Assembly: GCA_019925095.2 (NCBI GenBank)
Contig: CM034414.1
Location: 722,001 to 786,000 of the forward strand
Direction of reading: 5' to 3'
Source of the DNA: Dendrolimus kikuchii
Taxonomy: Eukaryota; Arthropoda; Insecta; Lepidoptera; Lasiocampidae
Length of the DNA: 64,000 nt
The notes under the pieces were generated by a model. That model ran no database searches. It saw only the letters and a list, made by a program, of their open reading frames with translations, and was not told the DNA's origin. Within the stretch, counting starts at the first letter, position 1. Each line of letters opens with the position of its first letter. Positions 31,561 to 40,968 of the stretch are shown here, one piece after another. The translations under genes were made by a program, and so were the position numbers.

Positions 31561-31879
31561 TGTCTAAGCCTGTCGGAATATGGAGTGAAACGATTTCCTA
31601 CTGATGTTGCCCCAAGAAAGATGCCTTACAAATTTTTTTTGAACGCGCTCGATCCTAAGCGAGTGAGTGGCATATTGCGACCTCCAAACAACGCTACAAT
31701 ACTCTAGGTGACTTCTAACTAAAGAATTATAAAGAGAAATTTTAGTACTCGGATTTCGAAATTCTTTTCCTTTACGACAGATAAATCCTCGTAACATTTT
31801 ATATGCTTTTCCAATACACGATTCAATGTGTGGGACCGTGGTTAGTTTATTGTCAAGTATAATACCCACATCTCTTACA

Positions 31880-32078
31880 TACATACATACATACATACAT
31901 AACTTCACGCCAGTTCCCTTGCGGGGTAGGCACGAACAACAGAGTGCCATTTAGGCTTATTCTTACACACCTCACTTGCCTCTTTGACATTCATAACTCT
32001 TTTCATGCAAGCTGCTAGTACACGATCAATTTGATCATGGAAGGTGTGTCGTGGCCTTCCACGACTTCTGCATCCATC
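31880..32078 (-). mobile_element. LINE-B with internal deletion, 11-bp TSD
   Basis: CATCTCTTACA at 31869-31879 and 32079-32089. About 65 bp between GCAAGCT and GCTAGTACACG are missing compared with other copies. Confidence 0.9.
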
Positions 32079-32137
32079 CATCTCTTACAGCATCTACCTT
32101 TCCAATTTTGTTGATTTCTATACAGTAATGTGTTATA

Positions 32138-32309
32138 CTGTGTGTATACTAGCAGAAGGTGATGTCAGGAGCCTTAGGAACAGACGAGCGTGCATGACAA
32201 GAGTTATGAATGTCAAAGAAGCAAGCGAGGTGTGTAAGAATAAGCCTAAATGGCGCTCTGCTGTTCGTGCCTACCCCGCAAGGGAACTGGCGTGAAGTTA
32301 TGTATGTAT
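32138..32309 (+). mobile_element. LINE-B 3' end, 13-bp TSD
   Basis: GTAATGTGTTATA at 32125-32137 and 32310-32322. Nine untemplated or duplicated bases (CTGTGTGTA) precede the element, a common 5'-junction feature of target-primed insertions. Confidence 0.9.
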
Positions 32310-32339
32310 GTAATGTGTTATAATAGGTTTTGTCTTTTT

Positions 32340-32572
32340 TTTTGTTTCTTGCAGGAGTTCAGCAGACAGGCAGACGGCCCACTTAATGGGAAGCGGTTAC
32401 CGTCGCCTATGGACATTTGCAACACCATAGGTGCTACAAATGCGCTGCTGCTCTCTTAAGGGAGACTGGAACCTGGTCACTAATGCCGGAACACAACTCA
32501 AGGTTGTTATGGCGACATGCTTTAGACCAGGGGCGGTAGCCATCCAGTCGGGCAAATGCCCTACCACCTTGG
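32340..32572 (-). mobile_element. SINE-P, 5'-truncated
   Basis: T-run, TTGCAGGAGTTCAGCAGACA to GCCCTACCACC. It meets LINE-C material at its 5' end. Confidence 0.8.
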
Positions 32573-32579
32573 TAAGCCT

Positions 32580-32715
32580 TGTCTTTCTAGGGAAAGTTAT
32601 TTGAGAGCACTTTTTATGGTATCCTGGATTGATTAGCTCTGTTCCACAGACGCATGTGTGTGGTGCACATAAGCGAGGACCCAAGCGCAGGTTTATAGTT
32701 AAAGAAAAGAAAGCA
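32580..32715 (-). pseudogene. LINE-C zinc-finger segment
   Basis: The minus strand reads GPRLCAPHTCVCGTELINPG, matching 29808-30095 closely. Only the knuckle region is left. Confidence 0.6.
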
Positions 32716-33150
32716 AATAATAAGGTTTCTATTCATTTCCCTCATTTGATCAACGAACGCCAATCTGAGCTTTACTTCTTCCTTCTTACGTAGGGTGACA
32801 TGTTAATTTTTCTCGGGACAGGATATCGTTTTATCAACAAAATGCGTTTCCAATGCGTCTCAGCGGGACGTCGAGTGTACTCCAAAGTGTCGACGATGCT
32901 CGCAAATAAAAATACATTGACACGGCTTACGTGTCCTGCTGAGTTATTTTTCTCTTGAGGCTTTTTGACACGGTCGCCTTTTTATATTAAGCCGATATTA
33001 GACGGTCCATTTCTGCCTTTCAATTCGGATGAATCAACCAAAGTGATCCATGTAAATTTAAATTTGAATCATTCAATGTTCACTTATATTTCATTTCTAT
33101 GCCTTAGCATTACGAGATAACTACATAGTATGTGGCATTAGGGCTTGTAA
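32716..33150. other. No gene seen
   Basis: AT-rich with a mixed segment around 32820-32960; not repeated in the window. Confidence 0.35.
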
Positions 33151-33420
33151 TCTATCTATGTTATACTAATATATAAAGCTGAAGACTGTTTGTTTGTTTG
33201 AATGCGCTAATCTTAGGAACTACTGGTCTGATTTGAAAAATTATTTCAGTGTTGGATAGCCCATTTATCGAGGAAGGCTACAGGCTATATATCATCACGC
33301 CAAGACCAATAGGAGCGGAGCACCAATGAAGAATGTTTCAAAATCGGGGGGGGGGGGGGGGGTGTTTAACTTAATTTATTTTAAACTGTTTCACGCGGAC
33401 GAAGTCGCGGGCAGAAGTTA
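33151..33420 (+). mobile_element. Helitron of the 42681 family
   Basis: TCTATCTATGTTATACTAAT, then GGAACTACTGGTCTGATTTG, TAGCCCATTTATCGAGGAAG and ACGCGGACGAAGTCGCGGGC. It carries a G17 run at 33346-33362. The CTAG end has decayed. Confidence 0.7.
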
Positions 33421-33434
33421 ATCTATAATATTCA

Positions 33435-34115
33435 CGACACGCGGGACTCAACGATATCATCCGCCGGGCTCTTGTCACCGCCGGGGTACCTTTTTTTATT
33501 GCATGAGTTCAGCAGACAGGCAGACGGTCCACCTGATGGAAAGCGGTTACCATCGCCTATCGACTTTTGCAACACCAAAGGTTGCTGCAAATGCGCTGCT
33601 GCTCTCTTAAGAGAGAGACCTGGCCATTAATGCCGAAACACAACTTAAGGTCTTTATGGCGGCATACTTTAGACCAGAGTTGGTAGCCATCCAGACGGGC
33701 AAACACCCTACCACCTGGCTGTGGGTTGTTTTGTCGCCTCTTACGACAGGCCGCCCGTCCGCAGAAAAATTGTATTCTTTCCCCGTTCCTGCACGGATGA
33801 ATTTCCTTCCTTCCGTTTTGGAACCAATGGCAGGAGACCGGATGGGATGACGCCGATTCCCTGAAAGGTGGGCCGCCCCTTAGTGTGGGATACTGCTTGC
33901 GTCGATACTCTGAGGGCATCCCATCTTTCAAGTACGTGCACTACCCCCGTTTCTGCTGCAGCCGAACACGAGGCACTCGAGCGACGCAAATATGCCGCTA
34001 TTGAAAATAGTTACACATTTGCGGCATTTGGGGTGGAAACTCTGGGTCCGTGGGTTCCCAACGCTCTAAAGGTCTACGGTGACCGTCGGGCTCTTCTGTC
34101 GGGCGTCCCGAGACG
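33435..34115 (+). pseudogene. LINE-C, longest copy, split by SINE-P
   Basis: Left: GLNDIIRRALVTAGVP. After the SINE-P of 33487-33803: LPSVLEP, PDGMTPIP, stop in place of Trp, KVGRPLVWDTACVDTL, EALERRKYAAIENSY, FGVETLGPWV. The PDG...VWD spacing fits a PD-(D/E)xK (restriction-like) endonuclease of R2-type LINEs. TGG to TGA and other changes make it dead. Confidence 0.75.
33487..33803 (-). mobile_element. SINE-P, full length, inside LINE-C
   Basis: TTTTTTTATTGCATGAGTTC to CGTTCCTGCACGGATGAA. Splits the GVP|SVLEP codons of LINE-C. Confidence 0.85.
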
Positions 34116-34156
34116 CACACGTTTTTTTTATCTTTTATTGTTTTCTAATACTTTTT

Positions 34157-34468
34157 TTTTATTGCAGGAGATCAGCAGACAGGCAGACGGGCCACTTAAT
34201 GGAAAGCGGTTACCATCGCCTATGGACATTTGCACCACCAAAGGTTCTACAAATGCGCTGCTGCTCTCTTAAGAGAGACTGGAACCTGGTCACTAATGCC
34301 GGTACACAACTCGAAGGTTGTTATGGCGACATACTTTAGACCAGGGGTGGTAGCCATCCAGTCGGGCAGATGCCCTACCACCTGGCTGTGGGTTGTTAAG
34401 TCGCCTCTTACGACAGGCCGCCCCAACGCAGCAAATTGTATTCTTTCTCCGTTCCTGCACGGATAACA
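34157..34468 (-). mobile_element. SINE-P, full length
   Basis: T-run and ATTGCAGGAGATCAGCAG to CGTTCCTGCACGGATAAC, followed by (CAAA)n. Confidence 0.85.
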
Positions 34469-34756
34469 AACAAACAAACACGGATAACTTTTATACAAAC
34501 ACTGTCATGGCGACTCAAACAAAGTGTGGCTGAGATTAGTTAAGCAATCGCCCGGCCTCCGTTTGCCTACAAAAGTGCTGACCACGCAGTGCTTCGTCGT
34601 CGTTTAGGCTAATAATTACATTTTAAGTTAAAGTAGTTTATAACAATTTAATTGTAATTAACTTAGTCTTGTAAGCACTGTCGAGCAATAAACTTGTCTT
34701 ATAAAATTGTTTTTTTTTTTTAAATTTCTCCGCGCCACCCATGCTCATCTCACTGC

Positions 34757-35076
34757 TATCTATCTATAGACATGTAATAAAACTGTAGAGGTCGAATTTC
34801 TATACAATGAAAAAAAAATGCTAAAAACCGAGTCAGGGGGATGTAAGAAGTACTATAGAACTAATTTAGATTTTTTTCAAATTTTTTGTTTCTCTGTTTA
34901 TCTGTCTGTTTGTACCGGCTAATCTCCGAAACGACTGGACTGATTTAAAGGAAATCTTGTATGGTGGTAGCTTATATCCCTGGTCAACATGTAGGATACT
35001 TTTGATCCCGAAAAATCAAAGAGTTCCCGTGGGATAGTTAAAAAACCGGACCACGCGGACGAAGTCGCGGGCATAT
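34757..35076 (+). mobile_element. Helitron-like element, 3' end cut by LTR
   Basis: TCTATCTATAGACATG start, GTACCGGCTAATCTCCGAAA, CTTATATCCCTGGTCAACAT, then ACGCGGACGAAGTCGCGGGC and ATAT, where the LTR begins. Confidence 0.55.
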
Positions 35077-35519
35077 TGTTACGACCTAGGTGCCGACAAA
35101 GACAAATTCACACCTGCAGCCCTGAAGAAACACATTTTATTACCTTTTCGAAATTTGGACTTCTTTCGTTTACTTTGTGTTTAAAATTTGTGATTAAAAA
35201 ACAGCCCTCGTGTATTGTAATCTTTTACGGCCTATTGTTGTATTGTGATCACTGCCAGGTGTCTCTGATTTAAAAATACAAACTGATTCTAAGAAATTCT
35301 GTCCACGCACTTGGGCAGACATATTTATTGCATCTGTGCAGTATAAAGCAATGCCCCAATGCAGAGATCGGCAGTCAAGCGATAACCACGAGCGAAGCAA
35401 GACGTGTGTACATTCGGTAATCTATTTAGTGACGGACTTTTCGCGTTTTATTGAATCGTGCATTACGTTTAGACTGGTTGTGTTCAGTTATATTTGTACC
35501 TTTATACGTGTTTGTATAT

Positions 35520-36537
35520 TCAAATTCAAATTCAAAAGTTTTTATTCAAAATAAGTTCCACTGGAGAACACTTTTTGAAGGTCATACATGTAAGTTAATT
35601 TTTTTTTTTTTTACTTCATATTCTATGTACACCGCTTCGCAACGTGTTGATGCTGTGAAGGAGAAGAAGCGGCAACAAACTCCCCAGAAACACGTCTAGC
35701 TAAATATTGATTTTTTTTAATATTTTATACATACATACATACATAACTTCATGCTAGTTCCCTTGCGGGGTAGGCACGAACAACAGAGTGCCATTTAGGC
35801 TTATTCTTACACACCTCACTTGCCTCTTTGACATTCATAACTCTTGTCATGCAAGCTCGTCTGTTCTTAAGGCTCCTGACATCACCTTCTGCTAGTACAC
35901 GATCGATTTGATCATGGAAGGTGTGTCGTGGCCTTCCACGACTTCTGCATCCGTCCACTTTTGCATTGTATATCTGTTTAGTCATTCTTTCATCATGCAT
36001 TCTTTCCACATGCCCGAACCACCGGAGCATTCCTTTCCTTACCTTCACCCCGACACTCTCTTTCAGACCAACTCTCTTTCTTACTTCGGTATTACGAACG
36101 CGGTCCGCGAGCGTCACTCCGCAAATTTTGCGCAGTGCTCGCATCTCGACCGCGTTTACTCTACTTTCATGCTCTTTCTTCCATACCCAACTCTCGCTTC
36201 CATACGCGAGCGTAGGTACCAGCACGGTATATTTTATATTCTATTTATATCTCAAATTCTTTTTTTTTTAATAAGTTTTGTACAGAAGTATGTTACAGAA
36301 TTACTTTTTGAAGAATTAATGGAGTTGTAGCAAACAATGCATACTCAATAAGACCAAGACAACAAAAGGAAAGAAAAAATAATATTATAGTTATAATAAT
36401 GACATGACGTGCTAAAATGTTATGCTGCAATATGTCTCCACAAATTCCTTACAAGCATGGCAAAATAAAAAAAAAATAGTTATACAAAATTTAGTATAAG
36501 AGGTTGGAGCGAGCTGCTATGTAAATGAATTTTTGTC
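35520..36537 (-). mobile_element. LINE-A inside the LTR
   Basis: The low end is the (GAATTT)n-type tail with GAACACTTTTTGAAGGTCAT and CGCTTCGCAACGTGTTG. The high end is GCAAAATAAAAAAAAAATAG and GAGGTTGGAGCGAGCTGC. It interrupts GTTTGTAT|AGTTCTAATAAA of the LTR. Confidence 0.75.
35730..36228 (-). mobile_element. LINE-B, longest reading, 10-bp TSD
   Basis: ATATTTTATA at 35720-35729 and 36229-36238. Open for 158 codons: LVPTLAYGSESWVWKKEHES, MRALRKICGVTLADRVRNTE, GMLRWFGHVERMHDERMTKQ, GRPRHTFHDQIDRV, VRAYPARELA. The Y(G)SE.W...MR.LR...G.T..DR.RN order is the segment after the RT domain in RTE-like LINEs. The RT palm itself is absent. Confidence 0.9.
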
Positions 36538-36588
36538 ATTTAGAGTTCTAATAAACTCTATAATAATTCCAACGGCATTTTAATTCGA

Positions 36589-36904
36589 TTAAATTGGTCT
36601 GAAAGAGAGTGTCGGGGTGAAGGTAAGGAAAGGAATGCTCCGGTGGTTCGGGCATGTGGAAAGAATGCATGATGAGAGAATGACTAAACAGATATACAAT
36701 GCAAAAGTGGATGGATGCAGAAGTCGTGGAAGGCCACGACACACCTTCCATGATCAAATTGATCGTGTACTAGCAGAAGGTGATGTCAGGAGCCTTAAGA
36801 ACAGACGAGCTTGCATGACAAGAGTTATGAATGTCAAAGAGGCAAGTGAGGTGTGTACGAATAACGCCTACTCCGCAAGGGAACTGGCATGAAGTTATGT
36901 ATGT
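36589..36904 (+). mobile_element. LINE-B inside the LTR, 12-bp TSD
   Basis: ATTTTAATTCGA at 36577-36588 and 36905-36916. A small deletion removes KNKPEWRSVVR codons near the end. Confidence 0.9.
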
Positions 36905-37344
36905 ATTTTAATTCGAGTCCTGCAACTCGTAACAATATTTTAAAAGTTGGGTTACGACTTCGTTTGTTTCTTCTTCACATCGTTGGGAATCAACAACCAG
37001 AGGTGATTACCACTTACCATCACGAGTACCTTCTATCAGTTACCTTACCTAAAAACAGAAAAAAACCACTTACCAAATATTCGTAGATTCGTTTTGCGTT
37101 ACGTCGTTCGTTTAGTTGTCTCTATTATTTTCAGTTTGAAAATATGCACTTTTCGAAATTTCTCTGTTTGAAGGCACTCTGTGTGGCGTGTGTATTCTTT
37201 GGCACCTTCACATTTCCAGTTCATATACCTGGGAAAGAGAGAGAGAGTAGATCAGGATCAGTTTTCGTAGAACTTTAGAAACTAAACGAAGTGTTGCAGT
37301 TATTTGGTGGCATAGTTGTTCTTGTCATGTTTCCGTTTCTTTTT

Positions 37345-37800
37345 TTTAATTGCAGGAGATCAGCAGACAGGCAGACGGCCCACTTGATCGAAAGCGGCCA
37401 CCATCGCCTATGGACATTTGCAACACCAAAGTTGCACACGCATGGCAACACACACGGCACTAGATACGACTATATATAAGTATAGATATAAGGCCAACAC
37501 TGCACATGCACTTCCCCACAACACCAGCATGTAACAGATACACTCTACATTAGTATAAGTTTAGTATTAAAATTAGAATAAATTAATGTAATAAGTTATT
37601 CTTAAGGTACATCAAAACAGAAAAATTACTACATATAATGTCACATACACTAACAAAAATAAACAATAAGCGTGTATGGACTCTAAAATTTTTCATAGAA
37701 ATTAAGTTGTAAAAGAAGGTACGGAACTCGAGTCCGTAGAGATATATATAATAAAAAAAAATAAAAAAAAAAGACACCAAAGTTGCTACAAATGCGCTGC
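37345..37800 (-). mobile_element. SINE-P, split by element R
   Basis: TTAATTGCAGGAGATCAGCA to CAACACCAAAGTTGC, then element R, then TACAAATGCGCTGC. It continues into an abnormal junction at 37800. Confidence 0.8.
37436..37773 (+). mobile_element. Element R, 338 bp, 13-bp TSD
   Basis: ACACCAAAGTTGC at 37423-37435 and 37774-37786, which is SINE-P sequence, so the target is unambiguous. The body ends GGTACGGAACTCGAGTCCGT and an A-rich tail. Confidence 0.9.
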
Positions 37801-38158
37801 ACAATGGTAGTACCTTTGGTGTAGTTCACACTCAGTAGAAGTAAAACGAAGTGTGACAGGGGGTGGAAGGGATTCTAAATTTCGTGACGTATTTCATATA
37901 TTACATCGTTATAATATATTTAAGCTTTAAAACACGAAATTTGAAGTATTAGCGAAAAACTTCAAAACGTTTCCGACTCTATCTGTATGAGCAATAGGGT
38001 TTAAAATATTAAATATAATGTATTCTATCTCATTCTCTCGCAGACTTAGTCCTATAGATTTATGTGTTTGTCTGTTTTTAGTGTAGCTTTTTCGTTACAT
38101 CGAGTTTCAAATCACAACGATTCTAAGGAAGTTTCACTTCAAAACTAAAAGTCCTGCA
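37797..38158 (+). repeat. Repeat F, inverted copy at 46862-47215
   Basis: CCTTTGGTGTAGTTCACACT, AAACACGAAATTTGAAGTAT, CCGACTCTATCTGTATGAGC, CCTATAGATTTATGTGTTTG and AAAAGTCCTGCAT occur in reverse at 46862-47215. Both copies end against a SINE-P tail. Confidence 0.75.
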
Positions 38159-38415
38159 TTTTTTTTTATTGCAGGAGATCAGCAGACAGGCTGACGGCCC
38201 ACTTGATTGAAAGCGGTTACCATCGCCTATGGACATTTGCAACACCAAAGTTGCTACAAATGCGCTGCTGCTCTCTTAAGGGAGACTGGAACCTGGTCAC
38301 TAATGCCGGAAAACAACTCAAGGTTGTTACGGCGACATACTTTAGACCAGGGGTGGTAGCCATCCAGTCGGGCAAAAGCCCTACCACCTGGCTGTGGGTT
38401 GTTTTGTCGCCTCTT
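38159..38415 (-). mobile_element. SINE-P, left arm of an inverted pair
   Basis: T-run to GGGTTGTTTTGTCGCCTCTT. The first ~55 bp are absent. Confidence 0.85.
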
Positions 38416-38422
38416 CATCGTC

Positions 38423-38730
38423 CCTGCAGGAACGGAGAAAGAATACAATTTCCTGCGGCCGGGCGGCCTGTCGTAAGAGGCGACTTAATAACCCACAGCC
38501 AGGTAGTAGGGTATTTGCCCGACTGGATGGCTACCACCCCTGGTCTAAAGTATGTCGCCATAACAACCTTGAGTTGTGTTCCGTCATTAATGACCAGGTT
38601 CCAGTCTCCCTTAAGAGAGCAGCAGCGCATTTGTAGCAACTTTGATGTTGCAAATGTCCATAGGCGATGGTAAACGCTTTCCATCGAGTGGGCCGTCTGC
38701 CTGTCTGCTGATCTCCTGTAATAAAAAATA
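38423..38730 (+). mobile_element. SINE-P, right arm of an inverted pair
   Basis: CTGCAGGAACGGAGAAAGAA to CTCCTGTAATAAAAAATA. Lies head-to-head with 38159-38415. Confidence 0.85.
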
Positions 38731-38819
38731 AACCCTTCTGAGTTGTTGCAAGTATTACAGAAGCTTAAACTTGATTTACATTTCCAGTAGTTAAGCAATT
38801 AGTTAACTTGTGGAACTGG

Positions 38820-38967
38820 CCGAGTCTTGGCTCCGATGAGATGGTGAGACCGATTTTGACGGGTCTTTCACTGGCAAATAGTTTATTTTACAGTAACTTA
38901 GGCTACTTTTAAAATTAGAGTTCCGCGAAAAAAAATCCACGCAGACGAAGTCGCGGGTAACAGCTAG
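38820..38967 (+). mobile_element. Helitron-like 3' end
   Basis: Ends CACGCAGACGAAGTCGCGGG, TAACAGCTAG|T with the GAC-GAA-GTC hairpin. The upstream limit is uncertain. Confidence 0.5.
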
Positions 38968-39097
38968 TTACATATAGATTGTTACGATTTATTTCTGAAA
39001 GTGTACTCCAACCTTTATACAAAAAAAATAATTCAAAATGCGGCGTATGTGTCCTCAAAACTTGTTTCTTTTTACTATAAATCAATTACTGCGTGAA

Positions 39098-39548
39098 ACA
39101 AAAACACAGCAAAAACTTTGTACCCCTTTTTACGAAAAGCGTCGTCCATAGGCGATGGTAACCGCTTTCCATGAAGTGGACCGTCTGCTGTCTGCTGAAC
39201 TGCTGCAATAAAAAAAAATTGCGCGGACGGAGGAGTATGAAGTGTCGCACACTTATAGTTTATATAGAGAAGGAGTGCAGAATGCTAATATTTTTCGTAA
39301 AATTATGCATAAAAAATACATTAAATCAATAAATAAAAAAACATTACACACACTACCATGTATTTGACACACACTCGCATATATACTCTTTTGTTTATTG
39401 TTAAAGTGAAATTAACAGTGTAGCCTTGGCAAAATCTGTGATTATAGAAGTATATATAGTCTTTGACAACAGAATCTTAATAATGTTCAAATTTATAATT
39501 TAAATTAATTATTATGGTCGAATTTCGACCACGGGCGATCACTAGTTG
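39098..39548 (+). repeat. Repeat E with inserted SINE-P scrap
   Basis: Matches 8135-8550 from AAAAACTTTGTACC to GATCACTAGTT, with a foreign 82 bp at 39131-39212. Confidence 0.7.
39131..39212 (+). mobile_element. SINE-P 3' quarter
   Basis: CGTCCATAGGCGATGGTAAC to TGCTGCAATAAAAAAAAA, inside repeat E. An extreme 5' truncation. Confidence 0.8.
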
Positions 39549-39579
39549 TAATTATTGTACATCGCTATTTCTTCAAATT

Positions 39580-39900
39580 AAGACTTTTTCTTTATATCTT
39601 TCATACTTTAGCATTTTGATTCGTAAATAAAAGTCACCAATATCAAGTATGTAAAGCAAATCGGTGAACCTAATAAAAGAGGTAAACGCGGTTGGCAACA
39701 AAGGCACATTGGGGCCATCTGCATAATGGCGAAAATACCCTATCCCGGGAGCGCGCGAGGCTGGGCTCCCGTTATGTAAGAGGCTCCATGGCGGCGGCAG
39801 ACGCCCGCCAGACGGCGCCCGCCTAGCTGGCGCCGGAACCTGAGGAAGGGCGGCCGGGGTAGCTCGCACGGCCCGACAACTTTGGCGCCCAACGTCGATG
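39580..39900 (+). other. GC-rich block with a tRNA-Lys-type primer-binding-site match
   Basis: 39690-39890 is GC-rich (CCCTATCCCGGGAGCGCGCG, GGCGGCGGCAGACGCCCGCC). TTTGGCGCCCAACGT at about 39881-39895 equals the first 13 bases of the complement of a tRNA-Lys 3' end, as in many gypsy-type primer binding sites. No TG...CA LTR could be delimited upstream, so this is only a hint of a retroelement leader. Confidence 0.3.
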
Positions 39901-40229
39901 CGTGTTATCGAGGAGATTTAAAGTAGTTCCGGGAATTACTAAATGAAATATACCATAATTAAAACTACGTTTTAAGGCTTTTAAGCGACGCATTTTATTT
40001 GATTTTTAAACAACATCCTGGCAGACACCAGTCATAGAAATAGATTGATATTGGCATCTTTTAGATTACAAAAAGTGTTGTCCTCTTTTTTGAGGAGTTT
40101 GGTATAAGCTTCTTCAATAAGATTCCTAATGAAATGTTAGATCTGCCTTTCACTAAATTTAAAACCAAATTAAAAACTAACTAGCTTAAAAAGAGATATT
40201 ACACTATTGAAGAATACTTAAAGGACACA

Positions 40230-40690
40230 ACTTCATTTACATAGCAGTTCGCTCCAGCCTTCTTATACATGTTTAGTATCACGTTTTTATCTTGCCAAAC
40301 ATGTAAGGATTTTATGGGATATGTTGCAGTATACATTTTTAGAAAGTCGTGTCATTATTACAACGATAATAATATGTCTTTAATAATTACGTCTTTGTCA
40401 TACTGAGTATGCACTGTTTGCTACAATTGCATTAATTCTTCGAAAAGTAATTGTGTAACACATTTCTGTATAAAATTTATTAAAAAAAAAAGAGTTTGAG
40501 CTTGATAAATAGAGAAGAAATACAATTTTTTAGCAAGACTTCTACTTGAAAGCAAAATAACACGTTGCGAAACTTTGTACATAGAATAGGAAGTAGATTT
40601 AAATTTTAACTTATACTATATACAGTATGACCTTCAAAAAGTGCTCTCCAGTGGAACTTATTTTGAATGAAAACTTTTGAATTTGAATAA
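40230..40690 (+). mobile_element. LINE-A 3' region, uninterrupted
   Basis: GCAGTTCGCTCCAGCCTTCT, GAGTATGCACTGTTTGCTAC, AACACGTTGCGAAACTTTGT, AAAAGTGCTCTCCAGTGGAA and TTTTGAATTTGAATAAG. The best reference copy, although GGGGAGTTTGTTGCCGC is deleted. Confidence 0.75.
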
Positions 40691-40968
40691 GAGGAAGTTC
40701 TCAATTCAACTGTATCTTTTTTGGTTACACGATTTCGCCGTCAATAGGGGAGCGGACTGTCAAATAGCTGAGATACATTTAGAAACTTACAGAAAGTCAC
40801 AGCTTCATAGATATCGCACGAGCGTTCCTATTTATGACGTAAGAATTAGCAGTCAAATAGCGCATTAATTAGTGTTCGAAAAGTAAGTAAAATGATATCA
40901 ATCATGTTATTTTAAAAGTTAGAGGATAATATGTTATTTTAACGACTGTTCTTTAATGTGTAAAATAT

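Larger units (their letters stand above)
30798..32330 (-). pseudogene. LINE-J, jockey-like ORF2 C-terminal third, multiply interrupted
   Basis: Read on the minus strand in order: IEINKIGKVDAVRDVGIILD (across the 31880-32078 insertion), TTVPHIESCIGKAYKMLRGF, SLYNSLVRSHLEYCSVVW, RIERVQKKFVRHLSW, then after element R, SRRDLLDLMFLFKIVRNEVD and TPIRIRRYY. DLGV-LD.L...HI, Y.SLVRS.LEY...VW and Q..F.R are classical jockey/CR1 RT-tail motifs. Four insertions split it. Original frame is nearly open, so LINE-J may have been fairly young when hit. Confidence 0.8.
35077..36934 (+). mobile_element. Solo LTR with three nested insertions
   Basis: TGTTACGACCTAGGTGCCGA at the left, CTCGTAACA at the right, TSD ATAT at 35073-35076 and 36935-36938. 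LTR sequence is present at 35077-35519, 36538-36588 and 36905-36934. The rest is a LINE-A (with its own LINE-B) and a second LINE-B. Confidence 0.85.

Noticed and set aside
31876..32310. Evenly repeated ACATACAT runs near many genes-like frames, first suspected as microsatellite loci or CRISPR-like repeats
   Set aside because: They are the tails of LINE-B copies. No regular spacers exist anywhere in the window.
38203..38673. Long open frame (156 codons) with repeated LWTFATPKLLQMRCC-like peptide, also seen at about 20 other places on both strands
   Set aside because: It is SINE-P read through by chance; frames are open on both strands, copies are truncated at random, and the element has a poly-A tail and TSDs. 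Not a protein family.
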